Source: Heterodera schachtii
Lineage: Eukaryota > Nematoda > Chromadorea > Rhabditida > Heteroderidae
Length of the DNA stretch: 64,000 nt
Direction: 5' to 3'
Assembly: GCA_023374025.1 (NCBI GenBank)
Contig: SIJG01000081.1
Coordinates: 603,477 to 667,476 of the forward strand
In this document: in pieces, positions 16,985 through 27,446 of the stretch
Layout of the letters: each line of letters begins with the position of its first letter
How positions within the stretch are numbered: the first letter of the stretch is position 1
Translations under genes and position numbers: made by a program
The notes under the pieces: model-generated
Databases searched by the model: none
What the model was told of the DNA's origin: nothing
The model's input: the letters and a program-made list of their open reading frames with translations, nothing else

Positions 16985-17622
16985 GGCAATGGCGTGGAAT
17001 TGCGGTCCCGACGAAAAATTAATTTAAAAATTTTGTTTTTGTTTTTCCTTGAGTGAAAAAATGTGCTGATTACGAATCTGAGCTCAGATTTTGGAAAATC
17101 ACAGATTTTATCATAGATTTTTTATCAAGTACTTGATTTTTTTCAAAATTTTATAAATTTTCTTTACAAGAATTTGTGGTGAAAAATGTTCTAATCACGA
17201 ATATGACCTTGGATTTTTCAAAATCCATCATTTTGTCTATGATTTTCCACCAAATAGCATAAAAAATAAACCGCAGCCAAGCGGGCTCGAACCCCAGACC
17301 CCCTCTCACATGACCCGTAAGGGCCAGTAATTAAATTTTAAAAAACCGTAAAAAACGAACAACTTAACTTATCCTATCATTCAATAGCACATTCGAAAGC
17401 TCTTTTTGAGCTCTAAAATTCTGTATATAAGTTTTATGCCCGATTAATTTTCTTAAAGTTTTCGGAAAAAATCAAGTACTTGATAAAAAATCTAAGATAA
17501 AATCTGTGATTTTCCAAAATCTGAGCTCAGATTCGTAATCAGCACATTTTTCACTCTAGGAAAAACAAAAATAAAATTTTTAAATTAATTTTTCGCCGGG
17601 ACCGCAATTCCACACCATTGCC
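16985..17622. mobile_element. Foldback element with about 160-bp inverted ends and 8-bp TSD
   Basis: Left arm 16985-17140 and right arm 17465-17622 are inverted copies (ends GGCAATGGCGTGGAATTGCG and CGCAATTCCACACCATTGCC) with about five mismatches. The flanks carry a perfect 8-bp duplication GAATTGGA (16977-16984, 17623-17630). The core at about 17280-17330 read on the minus strand contains GGGTTCGAGCCC, a tRNA B-box-like sequence. No transposase is encoded. Long arms could suggest a MULE or a hAT foldback; the TSD length fits hAT slightly better. Confidence 0.9.
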
Positions 17623-17741
17623 GAATTGGATTATTTACATTGTTTTGTGTTGTTACTTTGCCAGTGCTTGATGCGCAAACGATGACATTGTTTTTCACAA
17701 TTACCTACTTCTTATAAATGTATTTTTTAAAAAAAATATAC

Positions 17742-17930
17742 TAGGGTTGCACGGTACCGGTACTGGTACTGAAAAAACCGGTACAACTGAGTACTTAGTA
17801 CCGGTTTTGACCGGTACCGGTACTAGTACCGGTTTTTTACCGGTTTTCCCAGCCAAAAAGTACCGGGGTTTCAACCCGAAAATTACCGGTACCGGTTTTT
17901 TTTACAATTACCGATTACCGTGCAACTCTA
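17742..17930. mobile_element. Short TIR element with an ACCGGTAC-repeat core
   Basis: The ends are inverted (TAGGGTTGCACGGTA at the left, TACCGTGCAACTCTA at the right, one mismatch). The core is built from repeated ACCGGTACCGGT palindromes. No convincing target duplication was read. Probably a non-autonomous DNA transposon. Confidence 0.7.
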
Positions 17931-17999
17931 GTACATACATAAAAATGAGAGACAATATTTATGAGTTATTATACTACAGTACATATAAATAATAATAAT

Positions 18000-18650
18000 T
18001 AGGGCATGAAATTATATGGAAATCCATATTTTTTTCCTGGACTATGGGAGGCCTGAAACGCACGAAAAACATGTTTTTAGCTTGGTTTGAAGCTTCTAGG
18101 ATGGGTTTCTATATCCATATTTTCCATATTTTTCCATATTTCGCGATTTATATCCATATTTCCATATTTTTCCATATTTTCGCATTTTTGTCCATATTTT
18201 ATGTCCATATTTTGGATTTTTTCCAAAAAACCTCTATTTGAACGGCACCTATAAGCTAAATTGGCCTTTTTGACCCCACAGACCGGAAAAATTTCCGAAA
18301 AAAAATTGTTTAGCAAAATTTTGTCGAAAAAATTGATTAAATTTAAATTTTCTTAAAAATTGATTAATTTATGTTTTTTTTGTGTCGGTTTTCTCTAGAA
18401 ATTGCTTTTTTTCTTCTATAACTAGTTCTTATACCGTATTTAGCCATTTAGATGTATTTTACTAGAATTTAATGAATTTGAAGAAAATTTTGAAAATTTA
18501 CCCCTAAATTTGAAAAAATTTATGTCCATATTTTGCAATTTTATGTCCATATTTTGAGATTTTTGCAATTTATGTCCATATTTTGCGATTTGTTGTCCAT
18601 ATTTTATGGCCATATTTCGTGATTTTATATCCATATTTTTGGATGCCCTA
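18000..18650. mobile_element. TIR element rich in TCCATATTTT repeats, 8-bp TSD
   Basis: Short inverted ends (TAGGGCAT and ATGCCCTA) are flanked by ATAATAAT on both sides (17992-17999, 18651-18658). The body contains more than ten copies of a TCCATATTTT word in two blocks (18107-18225 and 18524-18650). The TSD is low-complexity, so this evidence is weaker than for the other elements. hAT-like by inference. Confidence 0.7.
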
Positions 18651-18702
18651 ATAATAATGTTAAACAAAAATACATGATGAATTTCCATGCATAATTGATG
18701 AC

Positions 18703-18711
18703 ATTTTTCAG
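18703..18711 (+). promoter_or_regulatory. Acceptor site just upstream of the L4 ATG (candidate SL trans-splice site)
   Basis: CATTTTTCAG ends 9 nt before the mRPL4 start codon at 18721. A strong acceptor so close to the ATG fits spliced-leader addition in nematodes. A 5' UTR intron is the alternative. Confidence 0.5.
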
Positions 18712-18720
18712 CTGTTCAAA

Positions 18721-21700
18721 ATGATTAGTGCCAAATTTTTTACGCATTTGTTTAATTCGGCACGACCCATCTCCACTTCATGCTGCAGAAAGGAGTTGCG
18801 TGAATTATGGAAATTGGACAAACGGAACCCTTTTCAAGAAATTCCCGAGGCATGGGTCACTTCTCTGGACGATGTTGAGCAGAAAAATTGTGGACTCATT
18901 CAACTCCATCCAGGCATGGCCTCAATTTGGAGCGAAAATGGCATCATTTTGGGACATTGGCACACAATTTATTCCAAACATTTATAATTGTTTATAAGCT
19001 AGCACAAATTTTTGCGTGATTTCTGTGGATCCAGAAGCCCTAAATTTCCTCTAATAAATTCCTTTGAAATTTAAGTTACAATAAAAATTTAATTGCGAAG
19101 ATTTCAAAAAAAATCCTAATTCAGAAAAGTTAATTTTAACTATCTTTAGAGTTCGACCTGGAGATCCAGGCTTGGATTTTTTCCCTTGGAAATCCAGGTC
19201 CGGGCTTTTTCGAACTTTAATTCGGCCTGATCCAGAGGCCCTTTGGTTTTTAATGAATTTTGTCTAGAAAACTCAGGTCCATGCTTCTTTTTTCAAAATG
19301 TCGAACTTCGTTTTTTTTTTTAAACTGCCTGATAATAGGGGCTGCCAAATGTTATCGTTCTTAAAAGATTTGAACTAAATGGCTCCCGGTTGGTTAGCCC
19401 CTTTTTTGGAATTAGTTGTTTTTTACGAAAAAGAAAAAAAAATTCATCGCACGGGGGGGGGGGGGGGGAATATTCTACCCAAGACGAATTCTAGGGCCAT
19501 CCCTGGATTTGAATTTTAATATTAATACATGTCCAATTTTCATTTGTTCAAATTCAGACATTTTCCGTGTCAAACCGCGCTTGGATTTGCTTCATCGAAA
19601 CATCACATGGTTATCATGGCATCATTTGCATTTTTTAAAACAAATGCTAATTTGAATTTCCAGGCAATCCAATTACCGGAATTTGACGCTCCTCAAAATG
19701 TTGTCCCGCGCCGAAATGCCGGGCGGCGGCCGAAAGCCGTGGCCTCAGAAAAAGATGGGCCGTCACCATGCAGGAAGGTTTGGCAATTTGGTCAAAATTG
19801 CTTTTTGGGGCTCACTGATTTGACGCACTTTTGTCAGGCCCTCACTAAACAAATGATACACTATCCATTCCCCCCGAAAAAATGTAATTTTTTTTTCAAA
19901 ATTTTATGATAATTTCTCTAAGTTTTTCTCAAAAATTTTCCAACAAAATTAGCCTGAAATTTTTTTTTCAAAATAACCTGGTTTTGAAAAAGGTGTTCGA
20001 ATTGAATTAGGCAATTAAAGAGGAGGAAAATTGACGAAATAAGGCCATTTTATCAGATTTTTGGCCATTATACGAGTAATTTTGTTGGGGTTTTTTTGGC
20101 AATTTAAAAAAATCAAAAAAATCCAATTATGTAGTGATACCGGGAAAATTTCAACAAAAATAATTTTTTACCAAATTTCCCCCCCCCCCCCCCTCGGAAT
20201 GGAAAAAATTTTCCTAATCGTTCAAAATTTTACATTCGTTTTTTTATGCCATTAGCTATGGCATTGCCCCAATTTTTGATGCAACTCAAAATTCGTTGTT
20301 TTAAGCATACGGTCACCGCATTTCATCCGCGGCGGTTTTGCGCACGGCGTTCGCGGCCCGTACACCCAATTTTACATGCTGCCCAACACCGTCCGAGTGC
20401 ACGGGCTCCGCACCGCGTTGACCCTCAAACATGCGCAGGACGACCTGGTCATTGTGGACAGCTATGACACGCTGAACAGCTCGGATCCACAAGTTGGAGG
20501 AGGGTGCAAAAAAAAAAATTTTTTTTTTTTAGTTTTTGCACGATTTGGCCGACGCACGCAATTGGGGCTATTCCGTGCTGTTTGTTGATCTGTGAGTTTT
20601 TTTTTGTTGTTGTTATTTTTGGATTAAACAATTGGTCTACTTTCAATTTTTGACATAAAATTTTTAATCATAAATTTTCCTAAACAAAAATTTCCCAGGG
20701 TACCCTGGACTTCTTTTCCAATTCGATTTAAAAAAACATGTCAAAAAATGGGGGAGGGGGTCCACAAATTTGTGTGTTTTATCCCCATGGTGCAGCCTTG
20801 GCACACGTTTTCTTGCCATTAATAATTAATTGGCCACTAATTTTGGTGCACCCATTTCCCACCGGGTACACCCCAAAACGTCGCCGGGACATAACGTCGC
20901 CGCAAAAAAAAAAATTAAAAATTTTTCAATTTTAAGAAAATTTAAAATTATTTTAGCCTTTTTGAAAGTCTAAGTGTTCATAAGAACAAAATTTGCTGAT
21001 TTTTAAGAAGAAAAAAAAAGCCGAAAAAAAAACTTGAAAAAAAAAAAATTTTTTTTCTTGAATTCTTAATAAAAAAATTTTTAGAATTTTCCTAAAAATT
21101 TTTCCGAACCAGGCTAGGTAACTAAAAAATTTTGATAATTTTTTTAATAAAATTTGAAAAAATTTTGCGGCGACCTTATGTGTCCCGGCGACGTTTCGGC
21201 TGGCGACGTTTTTTCCTGCTCCGTTTCCCACCCTTTTTTTTTTTTAGCACTGTCAACAAATTCAACCCAAATTTGGTGGAGGCGACCAACAAAATTCCGT
21301 CCTTCAATGTGATGCCGCTGTACGGGCTGAACTGCTACAGCATTGTGAAGCATGAGACATTGGTTCTGTCCCGTGCAGTCGTTGAGGTACCTTTCCTTTC
21401 TTCTTTTTTTTCCAATTTTTATTGTCGCTATGGAACCCCGACTTTTGCGGCTATGTCCAAAATTGGATTCAAAGTTGAATTTTTTCAAGCCCTGATAGCT
21501 TAAACAGCACTATCATAAAGAAAACACTGTCTTCTAGTTTATTAGGAACATTAATTCTGTTGTTTGAAAATTTTCTTATTTTTTCAAAAATTCATTAACA
21601 ATCAAATGATCGGAGGGTAAAAGCACTTTAAATTCAGGACAAGGAATTGAACATTACTTTCAAGTTTCTTGGTATAAAACGTTATGCTTGATGAACACAT

Positions 21701-22957
21701 AAGGATGATGCCCTGTGGTGGAGGGGAAATTGCTCAAAAAAAAAACAAAATTTCAAAATTTTTGGAAAGAAATTCATCTTTAAATTTTTCTAAAAAATTT
21801 CTAAATTTTTTTTTTTTAAATTCAGGTGAGCGAGTGCGCGAAAAACTTGTAAAAGGGCGAAAGATTTCGGTGGGGGTCGACTGGGCGCCGGCCAACTGGG
21901 CGCCAGCCTGGTTTTTGGAGCATAACTCTTTCAGGCGGCGTTATTTCGGCGGCGTGATTTTGTCCTGTTCCCGTCCCTGGTGAGGTCCACAAATTTGTCT
22001 ATTTTCTATTTCCCCATGGTGCAGCCTTCGCACACGTTTTCTTGCCATTAGTAATTAATTGACCACACTAATTTGGTGTGCACCCATTTACCCCCACCCT
22101 TTTTTTTTTTAGCACTGTCAACAAATTCAACCCAAATTTGGTGGAGGCGACCAACAAAATTCCGTCCTTCAATGTGATGCCGCTGTACGGGCTGAACTGC
22201 TACAGCATTGTGAAACATGAGACATTGGTTCTGACCCGTGCAGTCGTTGAGGTCCCTTCATTTTTTTTATTAGTAAATTGCTATTTGATTTGTTGTACCT
22301 TTTGATTAAACCGCTCGGCCATTCAAAAACTTTTTCAAAAATTTATTAACAATCAAATGATCGGAGGATAAAAGCACTTTAAATTCAGGGACAAGGAATT
22401 GAACATTACTTTCAAGTTTCTTGGTATAAAACGTTATGCTTGATGAACACATAAGGATGATGCCCTGTGGTGGAGGGGAAATTGCTCAAAAAAAAACAAA
22501 TTTCAAAATTTTTTGGAAAGAAATTCATCTTTAAATTTTTTCTAAAAAATTTCTAAATTTTTTTTTTTTAAATTCAGGTGAGCGAGGTGCGCGAAAAACT
22601 TGTAAAGGGCGAAATTTTTTAACAGATTTGGCATGAAAATGTTTTTTTATTTTCTGGTGGAATCTTTTCATCGGACAACCTGGCAAAAAAAAAAAATGAA
22701 AAATCCAGGAATTTAGAAAAAAGCCACTGATGGGCGTCAAAAAACCCCGAGTTTTCGCTGACCTGGGCCTTACAATTAAAACTTTTTTTCCAATTTTACT
22801 CGCCCACTCATTTTCCCAGGCGTTGGAACGACGCATTTTGGAGTACATACACAAGGCCGGTGTGCACAACAGGAAGTACCGGTACATGGACTACAAACAG
22901 CAAATCCTTGCGGAAGGTGAACACGAGGAGGACCCCGTCTATACGCCATTTATTTGA
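18721..22957 (+). CDS. mrpl-4: Mitochondrial large-subunit ribosomal protein uL4m (MRPL4)
   Basis: Component of the mitochondrial 39S subunit near the exit tunnel. Exons: 18721-18913, 19558-19609, 19664-19777, 20306-20492, 20533-20591, 22113-22251, 22579-22602 and 22820-22957, giving about 301 residues (human about 311). All phases agree. The N-terminus (MISAKFFTHLFNSARPIST) looks like a mitochondrial presequence. Conserved uL4 blocks in order: HPDIFRVKPRLDLLH, RAEMPGGGRKPWPQKKMGRH, SIRSPHFIRGGFAHGVRGP, LRTALTLKHAQDDLVIVDS, WGYSVLFVDL, LVEATNKIPSFNVMPLYGLN, SIVKHETLVLTRAVVE. Intron 1 needs a GC donor (CCAG/GCATGG): only this gives HPD in frame. A 24-nt microexon (VSEVREKL) precedes the last exon. 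A second copy of exons 6-7 lies at 21248-21848. Lunapark begins 213 bp downstream on the same strand. Confidence 0.93.
20864..21223. mobile_element. 360-bp insertion in the upstream exon-cassette copy, 9-bp TSD
   Basis: Bounded by TTTCCCACC on both sides (20855-20863, 21224-21232). The equivalent place in the other cassette copy (about 22087-22100) has a single uninterrupted site, so it serves as an empty-site control. The termini are weakly inverted around AAAACGTCGCC / GGCGACGTTTT, with an inner inverted pair GTCGCCGGGACATAACGTCG and its complement. The class is uncertain; a 9-bp TSD would fit a MULE. Confidence 0.72.
21248..21848 (+). pseudogene. Duplicated mrpl-4 exon 6 with a frameshifted exon 7 copy
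   Basis: 21248-21386 is a 139-nt copy of exon 6 (22113-22251), with the same poly-pyrimidine acceptor and a usable donor (GTACCT). It differs at two positions: one silent (AAG/AAA) and one Ser for Thr near the end (VLSRAVVE versus VLTRAVVE). The matching microexon copy at 21826-21848 is 23 nt instead of 24: one G is missing, which shifts it into a stop. Exon 6 has length 1 mod 3, so both copies cannot be included together. The upstream copy could only be used as an alternative exon spliced to the downstream microexon. Most likely it is a decaying duplicate. Confidence 0.85.
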
Positions 22958-23151
22958 TCACTGATTTTTGATGATGTCGACACATTTTTATTTGTTTTAC
23001 CATACATTTTTTGTTTAAAAAATTGTAGGAAAAAATAAGTTCGTCTTTATTTTATTGTACATATAATTTATTCGAATGGTTTTTGGCGTACAAATTATCG
23101 AATTTTTTCGTTTTTTTTCGGTTAAAAATTTTTGTTTTTTTGCATTTTTTT

Positions 23152-23160
23152 GTGTAACAG
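23152..23160 (+). promoter_or_regulatory. Acceptor site just upstream of the lunapark ATG (candidate SL trans-splice site)
   Basis: TTGTGTAACAG ends at 23160, 10 nt before the ATG at 23171 and about 200 bp after the mrpl-4 stop. The short gap, same strand and acceptor fit a downstream cistron resolved by trans-splicing, but a separate promoter is not excluded. Confidence 0.45.
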
Positions 23161-23170
23161 CTTTAAGAAA

Positions 23171-26100
23171 ATGGGCAACATTTTGTGGAGCAGGAAAAGA
23201 CCGCCCAGTGAGGAATTGGACGAACTTGTGCTGCAAATCAGGGAATTGGAGGTCCAGCTGAAGCAATTGTTGGCCGATCGGGCGGGGTAAGGCGAAGAAA
23301 ATCGGTAAAATGGACGCAAAAAAATGCAATCTTTGGAAAGCACTAAAAAATTGGACCGCTATTTTGGTGAATTTTCGTTAATATGATGTCATAGTAGTAG
23401 GCTTGCAAATTTTAATTGAAAAAATTTTTCTCTGAAAAAAAATTTCCAATAAAATTAAAATAATTTGAAAAATTGGTTAAAATTAACAAAAATTAGGTTT
23501 TTATAGAGAAAAAAAATAATTTTTTTGCGAAAATTATTTGTAAAAAACTCCATTAAACAAACTATCCATTGTACGAGCTGCCATTGACCCGGTTTTTGAA
23601 TAAAATGCCTCCCAATTTGATGGAATTCTGAAAATGATCCCCCTCACTCCATTTTTGATGAAATTCGTAAAAAGGATGCCTCTGTTTTTTGAATTTGGGA
23701 AGCTTGTTCAAATTGTGTCCCAGTTTTTAGAAGAAATTTTTCAAATGGGAACAAATCTTTTTTTTTTTTTTTAATTTGTAAGAAAATTTCAAGAAAAAAA
23801 TCTTATTGAAAAAATTTTCAGCGATTTTTTGGGAGCATTTTTCAAACAAAAATTAGTAAGTAATTCATCATAAAATTAGAAAAAAATCGCCGAAAAATTT
23901 TCCTAATTTTTTTTTTGAAATTTTTCGATTAAAAAATTTTTTGCGGGGGGGGGGACGAACTGTTCCCATTTTATATGCCACCCCCCCCCCCCCATTGTGT
24001 AGCATTTTGCGCTGGCTGAACTGGTTCACCGTGCTGGTGGTGACCGTGCTGTCCTCCCTCGGCTGGTTCCAACATGGCCCTGTCCGCCGTCGTTTGCTGT
24101 CCGTCGCCATGGTTTGGCTTTGCGCTGGTCTCCTCCTGTGGCTGGTCCGTCACATGGTCTTTTCCGCGTTTGGTTGGCTGGTGGGACGGAAGCGGAACCG
24201 GATCACATTGTTCACCGAGCTCAAGCTGTCCATCATTGAGCGGGTGAAGGAGAACGAGTGAGTGCCCCTTCCCAGGGATAGCCCCCCCCCCCCCTCGTAA
24301 AAAAATAAAAAAAAATTTTTCATTTCTAAAAAAATTTCGGGAGGGACGACCTTCTCCGTCTGGGATCTCCCCCCCCCCCATAAAATTTTTTTACGTCGAG
24401 GCAAGAAAAAAAAAACTTTCAAAAAAAAAAATGTAAAATGTTTCGAAAATTTTTCAAAAATTTTTTCACAAAATCGGATTTAAATTTGCGTTTTTCAATC
24501 CTAGAGGTCATAAAGAACATTAAACTTTAAGAAAATAACAGTTTTTTGATTCATTAGGAACAATAATTCTGTTGTTTGAAAAACCATGATTTTTTCCAAA
24601 AAATTTAATGATTATGATCAAATTATTGGATAAAATTACTGCTTATCGTTTATTTAAGGCTGTTTAAGCCATCTGTGATTCAAAAAAAAAAAAATTAAAT
24701 TTTTAGTCCGATTTTGAATATAGGCCCAAATAAATGTTTTGTAACCGAATTCTGGATGCATTTTTTCGTGCAGGAAGTACAATGTGGCAATGGAACTGAT
24801 CAAAAAGTATGGCGACGAGGAGACGGAAAAGAACAAAAACGGAGGGGCCGGCGCCGGCACTTCATTTGGTCACGGCAACAAAAATGGGTCGGCAGCCATT
24901 CGTCGTCGGAGCTCAAAGGCATGGCGAAAAACAAAAATTAGGGCGAGAAAAGTGGGGACGAAAGCGGAAAACCGAAATGAAATCATAAAATTATTAAAAA
25001 AAACGAAATTTTTTGGCAGAGACAAAAACAAAACACGAAAAAATGCCGAAAAGGGGGCAGGGACGGTCCCAGGGGGGGGGGGTACGTACCCCCCCCCCCC
25101 CCCAAGACGCCTCCGCACCCGAAATTTTTAAGGAAAAATTAGTATTTTTGTTGAAATTTTTAGACTTTCCTAACTGGTACCCCCCCCCCCCCCCCCTCCA
25201 CAGAGTTAGCCTCCCCCAAATTTCCAAAAAATTTCGCTAAAATTTAAAAAAACACACACATTTTTTGATGAAAATCTGCCAAAAATGGCTGAAAATCGCA
25301 AAACTTGTCTTTTTTTGGACAAATTTGTTAACAAATCGGATTATAAAATGCAAAAAATTTTCCCGGCGGCGCCTATCGGCACCGCCGGACCACCTGTTCC
25401 CCAAAAGTTTTTTGGAAAAACCGAGCCACAAAAAAACGGGTGTGAAAAGCAAAAAAAAAAAGAAAAAAAAGGTCATCGCCCGGGGGGAGATACCTCCCCA
25501 AGCCGAAATCCTGGCCATTTTTGTCCATGCTCTTGGTATGGCGGGAAAATTTTAGGTTATGCCTTTATTTAAAAGAATTTTCTAAATTATGTTCCATGAA
25601 CTGACTAATTGTAAACAACAAAATTCATCATTTCATCCTGTTCGAACATAAAAATTCGAAAATTAGAACGCTTTTTTAAGTGAAATAATCTTAAATTTTT
25701 ATTTTAAAAAAGAAATTTTAAATAAAAATTTCAGATTTTCGAGAAAAACAATTTTTTTTTTGACTTTTTTTTCGTACTAATTTTTTTTGATGAATTTGAA
25801 ATGTAAAATTTTCAAAAAATTTATACCAAAACCGAAAAAACAACACATCGGTAAATTTGGTCAAAAAAAAATACCCCCCGAACGTGCCGGTCTCTTACAC
25901 ACCCTCATTAAGGACATTAATGACGTTGCAGCGGAGCAGCAGCAATTGATCGGTGCCATCACTGCCGGCACGGCACTGTCAACGCCAGCACCCGGGGCAG
26001 GCAAAGTGTTGCCAAAACTGTACGAAATGCAGGACAACGCCAGCGGCATCATCGCTGGCGCCGCGGCATTGCGTAATCGGACGCCGGCGGCGTCGTCGTC

Positions 26101-27011
26101 GTTGGCATTGGGGCGGCACGCCCACGCCGTACCACCACCACCACTATCACGCGCAGCAGAGGACACCAATTCGTCCGTTCATTGAGCAGAGCCGGACGCC
26201 AGTGGGTAAATAAAAAAAAAAATCATGAAGCATAAAAAACGGTCACCCCCCCCCCCTATTTTTTTTAATTTTACAAAATCTGTTTTCATGTTTAAAAAAA
26301 AAATTTTTTTTGAAAAAAATTTCTGATGAGTTTTTTGAAAAATTTCTTGCTGGGGGTAGGAAACGAATTGCTCCCGGTGGGTTAATCCGTGGGTCAAAAA
26401 TTTTTCTATCGGATTTTTCGCTGATTTTTTCAAAAATTTCCACCTGTTCGGGCGACACTTTTTTGTATTCCCATTTTTATTTGTTTATTTTAATCTCATT
26501 TTAAATTCTGTGCATTTTTCAGATCGCGTTTTGGACTTTTTGATGGGCGAAAGTATCAACAGTCGGTCGGTTTTTAACATTTTTCACTGATTTCTTATAG
26601 CAAAAAAAAAAAAATTTCAAACAAATAAAATGCAAAAAAAAATTCTTAATTTTTTTGAAAAAAAAAAATTCGAGGTAGGGCGGAAGAACGGTACGGTGAA
26701 AAATGAACTGTAATTGTTTGTATTGGTTATTGGTTGTTGCTGTTTACAGTTATGCGCTGATCTGTGCCCATTGTCACACCCACAACGGCATGGCACTGCT
26801 GGAGGAGTTCAAAAGTCTGTCCTTTTTCTGCTACAAATGCAACGGGTTCAACGCGTCCAAAAATGAGTTGACAATGCAAAAGAAAAGTGCAGCGACAGCA
26901 GCAGAGATGGAAGAGGAAGAAGAAGAGGATGAGGAAGAGGAGAACAACAACAATGACGACAACAATGAGGAGGAGGAAGAGGAGGAAAAAGAAAAGGGCA
27001 AAAATGAATGA
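23171..27011 (+). CDS. lnp-1: Lunapark homologue (ER three-way junction protein)
   Basis: Lunapark stabilises ER tubule junctions. Exons: 23171-23286 (MGNILWSRKRPPSEELDELV; Gly2 is a possible myristoylation site, as in animal lunaparks), 24003-24257 (two membrane helices: WFTVLVVTVLSSLGWF and LLSVAMVWLCAGLLLWLVRH, then ITLFTELKLSIIERVKENE), 24774-24918 (KYNVAMELIKKYGDEE and an IRRRSSK stretch like the family IRQRT motif), a fourth exon ending 26205, 26523-26565 (RVLDFLMGESINSR) and 26750-27011. The last exon holds the zinc finger C-x2-C about 24 residues before C-x2-C (YALICAHCHTHNGMALLEEF, then FFCYKCNGFNASKNE) and an acidic tail. Exon 3 needs a GC donor (AAAG/GCATGG). The start of exon 4 is unresolved between 25989 and 26157; the 25880-26170 region is open in two frames. 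All other junction phases fit. Confidence 0.92.
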
Positions 27012-27102
27012 ATGAAAAAATAAGAAAACGGACGGACGGACGGACGAATTGGAAATGCTCTCGAATTGAATCGAATTTTTTAAAATTGAATTGTGCCTCA
27101 TT
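27012..27102 (+). other. lunapark 3' flank
   Basis: Short 3' untranslated stretch with a GGAC(GGAC)n microsatellite (27031-27047) before the mobile element at 27103. No clear AATAAA signal was found before the insertion. Confidence 0.4.
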
Positions 27103-27438
27103 CAGACCCGTAGCCAGAGAAATTTTTTTTGGAGGGGAGAGGGGAATCCGAAGACTTTTTTTTTTTTTTTTGCTTTTCTGTGCAAAAAATATTTGTCCGT
27201 TGTTTTTTTTTTCAAAATTGTAGCGCCGGATTGAAAAAGCAGGAATTTGTACCGGGTTTGAAAATTTTTGCCATATTTGGGTCAAATTTTCAAAATACAA
27301 TGGAGCACTGGTGGTGTCAATAGGCACCTTGGGAAAATTTCTTGAAATTCTAGAGAAATATGACAAGAAAATTGTGCAATTTTTTCTTGAAACTTTTTAT
27401 TTTTTACTGGAATTCCCTCCCCCCTGGCTACGGGCCTG
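27103..27438. mobile_element. hAT-like MITE with 8-bp TSD, 3' of lunapark
   Basis: 336 bp. The ends are inverted (CAGACCCGTAGCCAG and CTGGCTACGGGCCTG, one mismatch), flanked by a perfect 8-bp duplication GCCTCATT (27095-27102, 27439-27446). It lies 92 bp after the lunapark stop, so it may supply 3' UTR sequence. The termini belong to the same general type as the elements at 10357, 33629 and 56145. Confidence 0.9.
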
Positions 27439-27446
27439 GCCTCATT

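Larger units (their letters stand above)
20757..22620 (+). repeat. Tandem duplication of the mrpl-4 exon 6-7 cassette
   Basis: Copy 1 starts at about 20760 and copy 2 at about 21985 (both TCCACAAATTTGT, then CCCCATGGTGCAGCCTT and ACACGTTTTCTTGCCATTA). Both continue through exon 6, an intron block with ATCAAATGATCGGAGG and AAACGTTATGCTTGATGAAC, and the microexon. Copy 1 is longer because of the 360-bp insertion at 20864-21223. Confidence 0.9.
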
